DNA of 64,000 nucleotides from Lusitaniella coriacea LEGE 07157 (GCF_015207425.1 NZ_JADEWZ010000028.1:1-64000), one strand, 5' to 3'. Shown: positions 51,762-61,616, counted from the stretch's first letter. The notes: generated by a model from the sequence alone, not told the origin. Made by a program: numbers and translations.

Positions 51762-52799
51762 TTACAATGCTTTGACAAGGCGATCGTCAAGCAAGTTTGC
51801 CGGATCCACGGGTTTGGACAGCAGATCGTTGTCCATCATAATCGCAACCAGTCGTCGAGCCGTTTTTAACAGCAAGGGATTCTCCCCTCCCAGCAATGTT
51901 TGATTTTCTTGTATATCCGGACTGCGCAAACCCTCAAAGGATTCGAGGAATTGCTCTGGGGTAATTTGAGTGCGAGGAGCGACTCGCTCGGCACTCTCTT
52001 GGGGATGTTTTTTGAGATACTCACGCGCCTCAAAATGTCCTTTAACCAATGCCTGAGACGCTTCTGACTGCGTTTCCAAGACCGATTGGCGGACAACCAA
52101 AGTATCGACAATTTCCCCTGGGATTTGAGAACTATCAAAGATTTGTTTCGCGCCAGTCTCCGAAATGCGAGTGCGAGCAGCACCGAAGGTGACAACCGCA
52201 TCAATTTCCCCATCTTTAAAGGCACGTTCGTGTTCGGAGAGTCCGAGGGGGACAACTTCAATGTCATTCGGGGTCAGGTCTGCCAGTTCTAGGGCGCGCG
52301 AGATGGTGTATGCTCCTAGGGCGTTGGCTTCTACGCCCACCCGCTTGCCTTTCAAGGCTTTGAGGTTGAGAATCTCCGGTTTTGCTAAAATGACATCTCC
52401 TCCCTCTGAGAAGTCCATTATCGTTACGATGCGCACATCTGATTGAGTGGTTGCTAATGTTAGCGCTTGATCGAGGGTGCTTGCCATTGCTTCGACGTTG
52501 CCATTTCGATAGGCTCGCATTTCTTCGGCGGCAGAGGGGAAATCAATGAGTTCGATGGGGGTGTTCTCGTAGTGTCCCAGGCTGCGTGCGAGGTATAGCG
52601 TTTCGTAACCGGGCCAAGGATTGATAGCGACTCGCAGGGGTGAGGCGGGTGCGGTATTGCAACTGGTGAGGAGAGATAAGCTAAATAGAAGAGCAAAGGG
52701 AAGAATAACGATCTGTTTTCGGACTTTCCAGCACCATTTACTCCAGAAGGAGCGGTTTTCCTGTAAGGACGACCAAAATTTCATCGCAATTGTTTTCAA
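51762..52799 (-). CDS. NitT/TauT-type substrate-binding lipoprotein
   Basis: 345-aa binding protein. The N-terminus is long and basic, followed by a hydrophobic core (ILPFALLFSLSLLTSC) with lipobox LLTSC, so it should be lipid-anchored outside the cytoplasmic membrane. The mature part has RVAINPWPGYETLYLARSLG, SAAEEMRAYRNGNVEAMA, LKGKRVGVEANALGAYTI and EIDAVVTFG, typical of the nitrate/sulfonate/taurine binding superfamily. No permease or ATPase is nearby; the next gene in the operon is a membrane histidine kinase. It may present a ligand to the kinase instead of a transporter. Ligand unknown. Confidence 0.87.
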   Translation of the reverse strand: MKTIAMKFWSSLQENRSFWSKWCWKVRKQIVILPFALLFSLSLLTSCNTAPASPLRVAINPWPGYETLYLARSLGHYENTPIELIDFPSAAEEMRAYRNGNVEAMASTLDQALTLATTQSDVRIVTIMDFSEGGDVILAKPEILNLKALKGKRVGVEANALGAYTISRALELADLTPNDIEVVPLGLSEHERAFKDGEIDAVVTFGAARTRISETGAKQIFDSSQIPGEIVDTLVVRQSVLETQSEASQALVKGHFEAREYLKKHPQESAERVAPRTQITPEQFLESFEGLRSPDIQENQTLLGGENPLLLKTARRLVAIMMDNDLLSKPVDPANLLDDRLVKAL

Positions 52800-53116
52800 T
52801 GTAATTGGAACTCAACAGGATCTAGCGTTCCCAATTTATTGTGTAAATTAATACTTTCAGAACATCTTTTATTCTCGAAAAGTACAACTTTTGGCTAAGG
52901 CTGGGCGAGTTTTGAGCAATGGATATTGGTGGGTTGAGATTTCTGGGAAATTGGGAAAAGCTGCCCCGATCGCGTCCCAATCGGTAATTTGAAATCATTA
53001 ACGGAATCGTTGTCGCGCGATCGCGAAATTTTCTTCTGCGGCTTCCTTTTAAGTCTCCAGCGATACTATAATATTGCTTGCTTGGTGTGGGGCAACAATC
53101 TCGATCGCGCGTTTTA
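52800..53116. other. 317-bp gene-free region
   Basis: Upstream of the binding-protein gene and downstream of the hypothetical gene at 53117. AT-rich, with HIP1 sites near 53020. A short open frame from 52989 runs into the opposite-strand gene and has no coding features. No repeat or promoter recognised. Confidence 0.4.
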
Positions 53117-53578
53117 TTATTTCGCTCCTATTGACTTAGAAATAGTATTGCCACTCAATATTTGTATATTAACCTGTTTATTTGAACGGTACTGACGTGC
53201 AAAGTTGACCAGCTTATCCAAGACTTTCGCTATTATCTCAGCCTTTTGCCAAAAACCTCCCTTTGCGTCAAATTTCAAAACGACATATTCTGAAATCAAG
53301 ACATTAAACTCATCGTTTGACTGTTGTCTTAGTTCAATAGTTACTTTAAAGTTTTTATAGGTAACATCAAAATCAAGCAATTGCAGATTGCAAGGTAAAT
53401 CTTCTTTGACGATTAGCTCATTCTCAGCCTCTCTGGATACCTCATTCGCAAGTTTTAATGCGCTGCTATAACTTTTGTCCTTTACACTTACAGTCAGAGG
53501 AAATACAACCCAATCTGTTTCTGCTCCTAAAGGCAAATCTGTTTGATAGGAAATTCCTTCAGAGAATTTTGATAACAT
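53117..53578 (-). CDS. Hypothetical protein
   Basis: 153 aa, no signal peptide or membrane helix. Moderately hydrophilic with alternating strands (VVFPLTVSVKDKSYS, NLQLLDFDVTYKNFKVTIEL, NVLISEYVVLKFDA) and a C-terminal helix (AEIIAKVLDKLVNFARQY). AT-rich compared with its neighbours, which hints at recent acquisition. I do not recognise a family. It is divergent from the polysaccharide deacetylase gene with a 130-bp gap. Confidence 0.55.
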   Translation of the reverse strand: MLSKFSEGISYQTDLPLGAETDWVVFPLTVSVKDKSYSSALKLANEVSREAENELIVKEDLPCNLQLLDFDVTYKNFKVTIELRQQSNDEFNVLISEYVVLKFDAKGGFWQKAEIIAKVLDKLVNFARQYRSNKQVNIQILSGNTISKSIGAK

Positions 53579-53708
53579 CCTAACTCCTTATGATTCTCGA
53601 TGTAAATGGTTTCGCCATAGTAATATCTAGTTTATCGTGACTCAACAACTCTTTTGACAGATCGTTTATCTCTTTATTTGGAGTTGTACGCTCGTTCTAT
53701 AAATTCAA

Positions 53709-54584
53709 ATGTCTCTAATATTGAAATCTTTCCTTAAGTCAAAAAAAATAATAACTTTGTCGATTGCCTTCTTTTTCGGTATATTGTTAACCCTGGCAAT
53801 CTATAAAACCACCGTTATTGAAATTCCCGTTTTTGGCTTTCACGATATTGTGGATCTCGAAAACTCCCAAGAGCAGCCGCCAAATCGTCCTTTAGCCAAT
53901 GAAGATTTTAGCAAACAAGACTTAGCCACTTTTATTGAATATTTAGTCAAGAAAAACTATTGGTTTCTTTCTAGCCAAGAACTATACGATTATTTTTTGC
54001 GAGAGGACAAACTGCCTCTTCCCAAAGAACGCAAAAAAAAGAAGCCAGTTCTATTAAGTTTTGATGATGGTTACCAAAGCGCCCACAATAACATTTTAGC
54101 TATCCTAGAAGATATTGAAAAACGTTACAACAAAAAGATTAAAATTGTCTGGTTTATTAATCCCGCATTTATGGGGAAAGATGGCAGTCAGCTCGCCCAC
54201 GCAAGCTGTCAGGAGCTGCGAGTAGGTGTTGAAAAAGGCTACTACGATATTCAATCTCACGGACTCCATCACGAAAATCTGATTTTACTCGATCCTAAAA
54301 AGTTAGAGATTGAACTTGCTGAATCTCAAAAACAATTGAAAGATTGCACGGAAACTCTCGATTCCTCACAAAACTTTGCGACTCATATTGCCTACCCTTT
54401 TGGTGCAGTTAATCCGCAAGTAGAGAAAGAAACAGCTAAATATTATTTATCTGGCTATCTCTACAACAGTCGAATCTTACGACCCTCTCGTCTCAAAAAT
54501 CGCTATTTAATTCCACGACTTACGGTTAATAAAAAAACAACCCTCGCCAAACTGAAACTCTTAGCCGCAGGTGGATGGTTATAG
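53709..54584 (+). CDS. Polysaccharide deacetylase family protein
   Basis: 291-aa membrane-anchored NodB-type deacetylase. N-terminal helix (about 13-30, IITLSIAFFFGILLTLAIY). The catalytic domain has VFGFHDIVD, the metal motif PVLLSFDDGYQSAHNN (catalytic and metal Asp), and QSHGLHHENLILLD supplying two metal histidines, then IAYPFGAVNPQVE. It should remove N-acetyl groups from a cell-envelope polysaccharide on the periplasmic side. Length and order fit the family. It is AT-rich like the neighbouring hypothetical gene. Confidence 0.87.
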   Translation: MSLILKSFLKSKKIITLSIAFFFGILLTLAIYKTTVIEIPVFGFHDIVDLENSQEQPPNRPLANEDFSKQDLATFIEYLVKKNYWFLSSQELYDYFLREDKLPLPKERKKKKPVLLSFDDGYQSAHNNILAILEDIEKRYNKKIKIVWFINPAFMGKDGSQLAHASCQELRVGVEKGYYDIQSHGLHHENLILLDPKKLEIELAESQKQLKDCTETLDSSQNFATHIAYPFGAVNPQVEKETAKYYLSGYLYNSRILRPSRLKNRYLIPRLTVNKKTTLAKLKLLAAGGWL

Positions 54585-54656
54585 ACAGCTTATTCGCCGT
54601 AACCCAGCAAAAATAGGGTTCTCAAGCACCTTGAGATAGATTTTAGAAATCAGCTT

Positions 54657-55607
54657 TTAACGAGGAACGGGAACTTTTTGTAATAAAGAAGCAATAACAG
54701 CATCGAGCTGAAGACCGTCGAGTTGCGCTTCGGGTTTGAGAATCAGGCGATGGCGCAGTAAAGGCACTGCCACCGCTTTCACGTCGTCGGGGGTTGCAAA
54801 ATCGCGCTCGTCCAACCATGCTTGTGCTTTCGCCGTTTGCAACCACGCTACAGCCGAACGAGGAGAGGCACCGAGGGCTAAATCTGGATGTTTGCGCGAT
54901 CGTTGTACCAACTCTAATAAATAATCCATCAAATTATCCTCAACTTTTATGCCCTGAACGACCTTGCGAGCGCTCAAAATTTGCGCGACAGTGGCAATAG
55001 GTTTAATTCTTTCTAAATCTAGGCGTTTGGCACGAAACCCGTTTTGTACGTTGAGGAGCATCTGCTTTTCAGCAGCAGGTTCGGGGTAGTCTACCACCAG
55101 TTTGAAGAGAAAGCGATCGAGTTGGGCTTCCGGGAGGGGATAAGTTCCCTCAAATTCTAAGGGATTTTGGGTCGCGATCGTCCAAAAGAGTTCCGGTAGG
55201 GGGAGAGTCTCTCCATCTAGAGTAATCTGACCTTCTTCCATCGCTTCGAGAAGTGCTGCCTGAGTTTTTGGCGGCGTGCGGTTGATTTCATCGGCAAGGA
55301 GAACTTCTGTAAAGACAGGGCCCTTTTTTAGAGTGAAACTGTGATTGTTGATATCGAAAATATTGGTTCCCAAGATATCTGAAGGCAAGATATCGGGGGT
55401 AAGTTGAACGCGACGAAAATCCGCTTGAATCAGTTTGGCAAAGACTTTAACGAGAAGGGTTTTGCCCGTTCCCGGAACGCCTTCTAAGATGATGTGACCG
55501 CCACTGAGCAGCGCCACAAGCAATTGTTGAATGAGGGTGGGTTGACCGACGATAAATTTATTAAGCGCTTGACTGAGACGGTTAAAAATCGTGTGGGCTT
55601 GGCTCAT
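54657..55607 (-). CDS. MoxR family AAA+ ATPase
   Basis: 316-aa AAA+ chaperone-type ATPase. Walker A in GHIILEGVPGTGKTLLVK, Walker B in EVLLADEINRTPPKTQAALLEAM, sensor I in FWTIATQNPLEFEGTYPLPEAQLDRF, and a sensor II region GASPRSAVAWLQTAKA. The family start MSQAHTIFNRLSQALNK sits at ATG 55607; the frame is open to 55691 with two further in-frame ATGs. It follows the DUF4350 gene on the same strand, the usual MoxR-operon pairing; the DUF58 partner is not in view. Role: assembly or activation of membrane or metal-dependent complexes, target unknown. Confidence 0.92.
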   Translation of the reverse strand: MSQAHTIFNRLSQALNKFIVGQPTLIQQLLVALLSGGHIILEGVPGTGKTLLVKVFAKLIQADFRRVQLTPDILPSDILGTNIFDINNHSFTLKKGPVFTEVLLADEINRTPPKTQAALLEAMEEGQITLDGETLPLPELFWTIATQNPLEFEGTYPLPEAQLDRFLFKLVVDYPEPAAEKQMLLNVQNGFRAKRLDLERIKPIATVAQILSARKVVQGIKVEDNLMDYLLELVQRSRKHPDLALGASPRSAVAWLQTAKAQAWLDERDFATPDDVKAVAVPLLRHRLILKPEAQLDGLQLDAVIASLLQKVPVPR

Positions 55608-55703
55608 ATTGGCATTGGCGTAGCGTTCAGCTACCATCCTACCCGAACGCGAGTTAAAAGCTTTCTGCTTGGGGAAGTGCCAAGACTTCATGCCGCCTAA
55701 ACA

Positions 55704-56924
55704 CTAGGTTCGAGAGCGTATCTTCTGCCATTTCTGCAACCAAACTAACAATTCTGTCTCCTTGAGGCGGCGTTCCTGCTGTTGCACGCGCAGGACTTGT
55801 TGGAGTTCTTGGGGAAATTTGCCTGTTTGTGCTTTCCATGCTGCAAGCAATTGTTTGGGTTCGAGGGGGATTTTTCCCAATCCCAATGCCTGTTGCAGTT
55901 GAAGTTGTTCTTCTTTACCCAATACTTCAAGAATAAATTCGCTACTCTCAGCTTTGTGCAATACTCCTGCCAATCCTTCAATATAGGCTTGACTATTGTT
56001 GGGGGTTGGAGAGGAGAGGGTTTTGGGTTGTCCGAAGCGATGATTGCCACCCCAAAGGGCAACCAGAAGTAGAATTAAACCTTGAATAAAAGCGGTCAAA
56101 AGGGGCGTTTTTGCCCAGTAATTCAGAAGATTTCCTTGTGTTTCCCCTTCAATGTCTTCGCTATCTTTGTAGCCGTGGCTGTATTCGTCTACCCAAATTT
56201 GATGGGTGGTTTGGGTGTCAATAAGGGGAACCCCCGCAATCCCCCCTGAAGATTCAAAGGGGAAAGGTTGTTGAGACGGTTCCACTAAAACATTAGATGG
56301 AAATTGGATCGATAATGTTTCCTGGGGTTCTTCTTGGGTGACGAGTAAGGTCAAAAATTCGGCGTTGCCGGGATAGTCTTGATAGGCGTTGGCGGCGAGG
56401 TGAGGGGTGGTGGCGTAAAGGATTTGTCCTTTGCCAATAGGTTCTAGCCAAACGACGGCACCAAACCGATCCCCTAGGAGAGTTTTTTGTCCTTCTTCTG
56501 CTCTACGTGCGGTATCAATTTTGACGCTTCCCACAGGGCTTTCCTGACGACTGCTGAATGGGGCTTCTGTGACGCGCTGGCGAATGCCGAGAAGAATGAG
56601 CGTGTTGCCTTGAGTGACCCACTGACGCTCTTGGGAAGATAAAGATAGGGGTTGGAGAGTGCTGTTGACGCGCAGAAAGGTGTTGTTGATGGTTTGTTTC
56701 TGGGATTTTGCTAAATTCTCAAAGGGTTTTTGCCAGCGTTGAATGGGGGTTCCTCGATTTTTGATAGAAGCGTACCACGCACCGTAACCGTTAGGGGCGC
56801 GGCTGTAGGTCGAACCGCTATTGCTTCTGCCGCCTCTGCTGGGTGCGGCAATAAGGGTTATGAAAATGATAGCGATTAGCGCGATCGCGCCCAGCAAAAT
56901 CAATCTTCGTTTTGAGAGTTTCAA
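55704..56924 (-). CDS. DUF4350 domain membrane protein
   Basis: 406-aa protein with an N-terminal helix (LILLGAIALIAIIFITLIAA), a DUF4350 extracytoplasmic domain (about 30-215; YSRAPNGYGAWYASIKNRGTP, NTLILLGIRQ, GKGQILYATTPHLAANAY) and a second helix (LTAFIQGLILLLVALWGG, about 275-292) with a cytoplasmic helical tail. This is the standard architecture of the partner gene upstream of MoxR ATPases in cyanobacteria. Confidence 0.88.
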   Translation of the reverse strand: MKLSKRRLILLGAIALIAIIFITLIAAPSRGGRSNSGSTYSRAPNGYGAWYASIKNRGTPIQRWQKPFENLAKSQKQTINNTFLRVNSTLQPLSLSSQERQWVTQGNTLILLGIRQRVTEAPFSSRQESPVGSVKIDTARRAEEGQKTLLGDRFGAVVWLEPIGKGQILYATTPHLAANAYQDYPGNAEFLTLLVTQEEPQETLSIQFPSNVLVEPSQQPFPFESSGGIAGVPLIDTQTTHQIWVDEYSHGYKDSEDIEGETQGNLLNYWAKTPLLTAFIQGLILLLVALWGGNHRFGQPKTLSSPTPNNSQAYIEGLAGVLHKAESSEFILEVLGKEEQLQLQQALGLGKIPLEPKQLLAAWKAQTGKFPQELQQVLRVQQQERRLKETELLVWLQKWQKIRSRT

Positions 56925-57219
56925 AGGCGCTCTCTCCTTAAGGGATCTAAGGGCAAGCCGGCAAATTTGATTATAGGCTTTTGTGCAGTCTTAACGCACG
57001 GGTCAAGCATTTAGCTTTTGGAGATAGCACTATGCATAGATGTTAGGGCATCTCACAAAGCTACAAGTTAGAAATAGCCAGTTTTTTGCTGATGTCTGAG
57101 TGCTTACATCTAACTTAAGAGAGACTAACGAACATTTTTCTTTATTTCGTAAGAGGGATTCAATAATTCGAGCTTATTTTTATTGTAGGAAGAGTAGTTA
57201 AAGAAAAGGAAGTATTTGT
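56925..57219. repeat. Intergenic region with dispersed repeat R3
   Basis: Bases 57041-57107 match 13588-13666 on the same strand and 41907-41982 inverted. AAGGAAG 8 bases before 57220 is the ribosome site of the next gene. No other feature seen. Confidence 0.55.
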
Positions 57220-58041
57220 ATGACTCTTGTCAACATTAGTGATTTTTATCCTGACTATAAAGAACGAATTTTTGATAATCAAGATATCAAGAATTATAGT
57301 GTTTATAGCGATACAGGAGATAAAGTTGGTGGCGTTCATGACCTTCTTGTCGATGAGTCGGGTCGTTTCCGCTATCTCGTAATTGACACGGGATTTTGGT
57401 TCTTTGGCAAGCAGGTTTTACTCCCAGTGGGTCGCGCGCGAGTAGACCACTCCCGCGATCGCGTCTATGCGGTAGGAATGACCAAAGAGCAAGCCGAACG
57501 GTTGCCTAAGTATGATTCTGATATGACCATCGACTACGACTACGAAGAACGAGTCAGAGGAGTTTATCGCTCGACTGCCACGCAACCAACTTATACTCCC
57601 GACACCTATAAGTACGACAACGACCCCACTTTGTACGACGTAGATGAAACAAATCATCAGAAATTCAAGTTGTATCAGGAACGTCTGATTGCTGACAAGG
57701 ATCGTTACAAAGCCGGTGAAGTTGCTGTTGGCAAAAACGTTGAAAGTAAGACAGCAAACGTTGCCGTTCCTGTTGAGAACGAGCGAGTTGTTATCGAACG
57801 CACAACGCCAACCGGTACAACCCCTGTTACGCCCGGTGCCACTAACTTCAAAGAGGGAGAAGTTGCACGGATGGAAGTCTACGAAGAGTCTGCAGAAATT
57901 GATAAGCAAGCTTTCGTCAGGGAAGAAGTGGAAGTTCGCAAAGAAGTCGATCGCGACACCGTAGAAGCAAGCGAAACTATTCGCCGCGAGACGCTAGATG
58001 TCGATACACATGGTAATCCTGTCGTGAATAAGAATCGCTAG
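57220..58041 (+). CDS. PRC-barrel and DUF2382 domain protein, copy 1
   Basis: 273-aa soluble protein. Residues about 15-95 form a PRC-barrel (VYSDTGDKVGGVHDLLVDES, FRYLVIDTGFWFFGKQVLLP, YAVGMTKEQAERLPKYD). The C-terminal 100 residues are DUF2382-like, with alternating acidic and basic strands (VPVENERVVIERT, ARMEVYEESAEIDKQAFVRE, EEVEVRKEVDRDTV). Such proteins are often stress-induced in cyanobacteria; mechanism unknown. A related gene follows 164 bp downstream, so the pair may be a divergent duplication. Confidence 0.85.
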   Translation: MTLVNISDFYPDYKERIFDNQDIKNYSVYSDTGDKVGGVHDLLVDESGRFRYLVIDTGFWFFGKQVLLPVGRARVDHSRDRVYAVGMTKEQAERLPKYDSDMTIDYDYEERVRGVYRSTATQPTYTPDTYKYDNDPTLYDVDETNHQKFKLYQERLIADKDRYKAGEVAVGKNVESKTANVAVPVENERVVIERTTPTGTTPVTPGATNFKEGEVARMEVYEESAEIDKQAFVREEVEVRKEVDRDTVEASETIRRETLDVDTHGNPVVNKNR

Positions 58042-58205
58042 TATTGAGGATTGGAAGGGAAAAATTAGAGTTGCTTTATGTCGTTACTTTACTTGCCCTT
58101 CCAATCTTTTTAGGAGAATGCGCAATATTTCACATCGAACGCTTCTGAAATGAATTTTTGTCCGTTCTCTATTTTATATTTTAAGTATAGGAATTAATCG
58201 TATTT

Positions 58206-58964
58206 ATGGATAGCCACGAGTCGGAGCAGAATAATAACCCCTCCCCACCCTCAGCGCAAAACTTTGCAGAAGAGTTGGTCGGGTTTGCTGCTATTTCCCA
58301 ACAAGATCGAATTATCGGTCGAGTCGAACGAGTCTTTCGCGATGACAACCGCCTCAACTTTGTCATTTCGCGATCGGGGGATTGGAATAGTGCGCCCTTG
58401 GTATTGTTATCTGGGGAACAGATCCAAGCGATGGATCGAGAAGCGCGATCGCTCTATGTGGATCTCTCCCCAACAGAACTCGCACAGTTACAACCCTACA
58501 ACTCAGATACCCTAGCCGCCGCAGATGGGTCGAAAATTGCCGAAAAGCACAATATTCCTCTCCTTGAGGAAAAGTTAGTCGTCAAACGCAGCAGGCGGAA
58601 AATTGGCGAGGTTGTCGTTCGCAAAGAAGTCGAAATCCATACGATCCAAGTTCCCGTTCGGCGAGAAAAGTTAGTGGTCGAGCAAATTGGCGGGGGAACG
58701 AAACGACTTGCAGAAATTAATTTAGGAGAGGAAGAGATTGTCGGAATTGAATATCGAACGGCTGCTCAAACCAATGGTTTATCTACGCTTCAGAGAGAAT
58801 TTCTCTCGCCTCGTACCGCCAGTCAAGCACTGGACGCGATCGCGCGCCATCAGCCTCACGGATGCCAAAAAGTGCGCGTAGAAATAGTTGTAGACGATCC
58901 AGAATTGAAGCAAGAGTATCAAACCTTGCTCGATCGCGTCGTTGAGGAAAACGGAGTAAGCTAA
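58206..58964 (+). CDS. PRC-barrel-like and DUF2382 domain protein, copy 2
   Basis: 252-aa soluble protein related in layout to the preceding gene. N-terminal barrel-like segment (about 30-110; DRIIGRVERVFRDDNRLNFV, LLSGEQIQAMDREARSLYVD). The DUF2382-like part starts near 115: IPLLEEKLVVKRSRRKIGEV, VRKEVEIHTIQVPVRREKLV. A further helical domain (about 180-245) ends the protein. No signal or membrane segments. Role unknown; stress association is inferred from family context. Confidence 0.8.
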   Translation: MDSHESEQNNNPSPPSAQNFAEELVGFAAISQQDRIIGRVERVFRDDNRLNFVISRSGDWNSAPLVLLSGEQIQAMDREARSLYVDLSPTELAQLQPYNSDTLAAADGSKIAEKHNIPLLEEKLVVKRSRRKIGEVVVRKEVEIHTIQVPVRREKLVVEQIGGGTKRLAEINLGEEEIVGIEYRTAAQTNGLSTLQREFLSPRTASQALDAIARHQPHGCQKVRVEIVVDDPELKQEYQTLLDRVVEENGVS

Positions 58965-59114
58965 GAGACGCTCAAACTGTAAGATGTAGAATTGGAGAAG
59001 GGCAATATTCTTTGGGAATGCTCATCGCGATCGCGATCGCGCTTTTGTTAGGAGAAGTCGTAAAGACATCGAAGATATCTGGTAGTCTACCAAGGAAACA
59101 ATTCTTTTCCTTTG

Positions 59115-60536
59115 ATGTACGAGAAAATTACTCCCCCCACGGTTGGCTCTAAAATCACCTTCAAAGACGGTCAACCCATCATTCCCGACGATCCCATCAT
59201 CCCCTTCATTCGAGGAGACGGGACAGGCGTTGATATTTGGCCCGCAACAGAAAAAGTTATTAATGCTGCGGTACAAGCGGCTTACGGCAACAAGCGCAAA
59301 ATTAATTGGTTTAAAATCTATGCCGGAGATGAGGCGTGCGAAAAGTACGGCACGTATCAATATTTGCCCCAAGATACCCTAAACGCCATTGAAGAGTATG
59401 GCATTGCAATCAAGGGTCCTCTTACAACTCCTGTGGGCGGAGGAATTCGCTCATTGAATGTGGCGCTGCGGCAAATTTTTGAACTGTATGCTTGCGTTCG
59501 TCCTTGCAAGTATTACTCCGGAACCCCCTCACCCCACAAATCCCCGGAAAAGTTAGATGTCATCGTCTATCGGGAAAATACCGAAGATATTTATTTAGGG
59601 ATTGAATGGCGCGAAGGGACAGAAATGGCGCAAAAAATCATTCACCTACTCAATACCGATTTAATTCCCGGCACACCCGAACACGGGAAGAAGCAAATTC
59701 GCCTCGATTCTGGAATTGGGATTAAACCGATTAGCAAAACGGGATCGCAACGATTGGTGCGCCGCGCGATGCAACACGCCCTGCGTTTACCCCCCCACAA
59801 GCAACAGGTAACGCTGGTGCATAAGGGCAATATCATGAAGTACACCGAGGGCGCGTTTCGCGATTGGGGTTACGAACTCGTGACAATGGAGTTTCGCGAT
59901 AAGTGCGTGACAGAACGAGAATCCTGGATTTTGGATAATCAACAGAAGAATCCCGATTTGAGCGTTGAGGAAAATGCCCGTCGAATCGAACCGGGATACG
60001 ATGCGCTGACTCCCGATAAACAGCAAAAAATTTGTCAAGAAGTTCGGGCGGTTTTGGACTCTATTGGGGAGAGTCACGGGAACGGAAAGTGGCAGCAAAA
60101 GGTGATGGTGAACGATCGTATTGCCGATAGTATTTTCCAACAAATTCAAACACGCCCCGATGAGTATTCGATCCTTGCAACAATGAACCTCAATGGGGAT
60201 TACCTTTCCGATGCTGCGGCGGCAATTGTTGGCGGTTTGGGAATGGGTCCAGGGGCGAATATTGGGGATAATTGCGCGATTTTTGAGGCAACTCACGGAA
60301 CTGCACCGAAACACGCTGGATTGGATCGGATTAATCCGGGTTCGGTGATTTTGTCTGGGGTGATGATGCTGGAGTTTATGAAATGGCAAGAAGCGGCGGA
60401 TGCGATTAAGAAAGGAATTGCTCGCGCGATCGCGGACAGGGCAGTAACCTACGATTTAGCCCGTTTAATGGAACCCCCAGTCGAACCGCCTTTGAAATGC
60501 TCTGAGTTTGCCCAAGCGATTATCGATCGCTTCTAA
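59115..60536 (+). CDS. icd: NADP-dependent isocitrate dehydrogenase
   Basis: 473-aa TCA enzyme converting isocitrate to 2-oxoglutarate, the carbon skeleton for nitrogen assimilation. Landmarks: [16 protein letters not shown], substrate serine in [57 protein letters not shown], the C-terminal [19 protein letters not shown], and [20 protein letters not shown]. An insertion of about 45 residues ([20 protein letters not shown] onward) relative to enterobacterial enzymes is the cyanobacterial form. A TTG one codon upstream is an alternative start. The 3' coding end is duplicated in part at two places downstream. Confidence 0.96.
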   Translation: MYEKITPPTVGSKITFKDGQPIIPDDPIIPFIRGDGTGVDIWPATEKVINAAVQAAYGNKRKINWFKIYAGDEACEKYGTYQYLPQDTLNAIEEYGIAIKGPLTTPVGGGIRSLNVALRQIFELYACVRPCKYYSGTPSPHKSPEKLDVIVYRENTEDIYLGIEWREGTEMAQKIIHLLNTDLIPGTPEHGKKQIRLDSGIGIKPISKTGSQRLVRRAMQHALRLPPHKQQVTLVHKGNIMKYTEGAFRDWGYELVTMEFRDKCVTERESWILDNQQKNPDLSVEENARRIEPGYDALTPDKQQKICQEVRAVLDSIGESHGNGKWQQKVMVNDRIADSIFQQIQTRPDEYSILATMNLNGDYLSDAAAAIVGGLGMGPGANIGDNCAIFEATHGTAPKHAGLDRINPGSVILSGVMMLEFMKWQEAADAIKKGIARAIADRAVTYDLARLMEPPVEPPLKCSEFAQAIIDRF

Positions 60537-60578
60537 TAGCAGGGGCTATGCATTTTTTGCAACGGAATTCCTTACAAG

Positions 60579-60608
60579 GGCTGAGATAATAGTTATTTCA
60601 GCCTTTTA
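60579..60608 (+). terminator. Rho-independent terminator of icd
   Basis: GGCTGAGATAA (60579-60589) pairs with TTATTTCAGCC (60593-60603) over 11 positions (one G-T) around a three-base loop, followed by TTTTAT. Placed 42 bp after the icd stop. It could also serve the convergent lipoprotein gene in part. Confidence 0.75.
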
Positions 60609-60640
60609 TAGGTAGTCTAGTAGCAAAAGAAGAAGCCGCC

Positions 60641-61156
60641 TTAGTCAACACTCTCAATTGCTTTAACAGCAAGATAAGGTTTTCCGGCATAAGCTTCTAC
60701 AACTTCTGGATCTAGCGTGACATTGTAAGCTGACTTAATAGCAGCCTCATCTATCTCCATCACTTCACCAGTTACCTCAATGTTGCTGCCAGATTCAGGG
60801 ATAGGTAGATCGGTAATCGCCAATATTTCTTCACCGCGTAACGACTCAACGTCGTAGATTGTAAACAGATTCGGTGTCAGACGTTCTGTTACTTTCGTAC
60901 TCACAGTAATTGTTTCGCCAATCAAATCGTTGACATCAGAATCTCCACCGCCAGCTTCAGCCTCTTCCGGAACCGCAGATTGCTCTGTCGGAACGGGCGC
61001 ATCAGTTTCGACTTCTTCAGGCGCGGGTGCATCAACTTCAACTTCTTCAGGCGTAGGTTTACAAGCAGCGAACGCTAGCATTGAGATAGAAAGTAGTGCA
61101 GTCCCTCCAAATTTCGCTACACGCCCGAATATGGAATGACTATTCAACTGTTTCAT
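60641..61156 (-). CDS. Putative lipoprotein
   Basis: 171 aa. Signal peptide with lipobox-like LAFAAC (Cys about 32). The mature part begins with an acidic low-complexity stretch in which PEEVE(V/T)DAP is repeated, then a compact beta-rich domain (about 78-171; IGETITVSTKVTERLTPNLF, EILAITDLPIPESGSNIEVT) of the OB-fold kind seen in small periplasmic proteins. I cannot assign a function. First gene of the accessory stretch downstream of icd, on the opposite strand. Confidence 0.7.
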   Translation of the reverse strand: MKQLNSHSIFGRVAKFGGTALLSISMLAFAACKPTPEEVEVDAPAPEEVETDAPVPTEQSAVPEEAEAGGGDSDVNDLIGETITVSTKVTERLTPNLFTIYDVESLRGEEILAITDLPIPESGSNIEVTGEVMEIDEAAIKSAYNVTLDPEVVEAYAGKPYLAVKAIESVD

Positions 61157-61289
61157 TAGAAATTTTTCCTTTGACTTTTTACAAACTCTACAGAACGCTA
61201 TATTTAAGATACTGCACCTAAAGACATATTTTTAGAATTCAGTCAGGGATTGACGGATTATCCACAACAAGTAAATCTAACAACTACCT

Positions 61290-61616
61290 TTAGCTCACCT
61301 CAACATCAACACCCTTAGTTTCGCTCGGAACATCAGCCATGATTTTGAGCTGCGCAAGACCATCAATGCCGACCTCGACTTGTAGCGAGACCCTTTCTGC
61401 ATTTAGCCTTTTTTCGCGAACTTTATCGCCAGCTACCTCCAGTACATTCAAAGCCTGGTCAACGGCAGCATGAATAGCTTCTTCCGTGACTTCACCAGCT
61501 TTGCCGTCCGCGATACGAGAAACCTGATTAGTTACCTCAGTTCCTGCTTTTTCAATGGTTTCGGTAACCTTCCCCACTAGGGCTTGTCCTTTTTTCGAGA
61601 TATTATCTACATCCAT
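61290..61616 (-). CDS. Hypothetical helical protein
   Basis: 108 aa without signal peptide or membrane helix. Mostly amphipathic helix (KGQALVGKVTETIEKAGTEV, AIHAAVDQALNVLEVAGDKV) with a C-terminal strand pair (RVSLQVEVGIDGLAQLKIMA). The composition resembles helical stress proteins, but no family was recognised. It lies 133 bp upstream of the lipoprotein gene on the same strand. Confidence 0.6.
   Translation of the reverse strand: MDVDNISKKGQALVGKVTETIEKAGTEVTNQVSRIADGKAGEVTEEAIHAAVDQALNVLEVAGDKVREKRLNAERVSLQVEVGIDGLAQLKIMADVPSETKGVDVEVS

Noticed and set aside
59787-60389. 200-codon minus-strand frame inside icd
   Set aside because: Antisense of a highly conserved enzyme gene.
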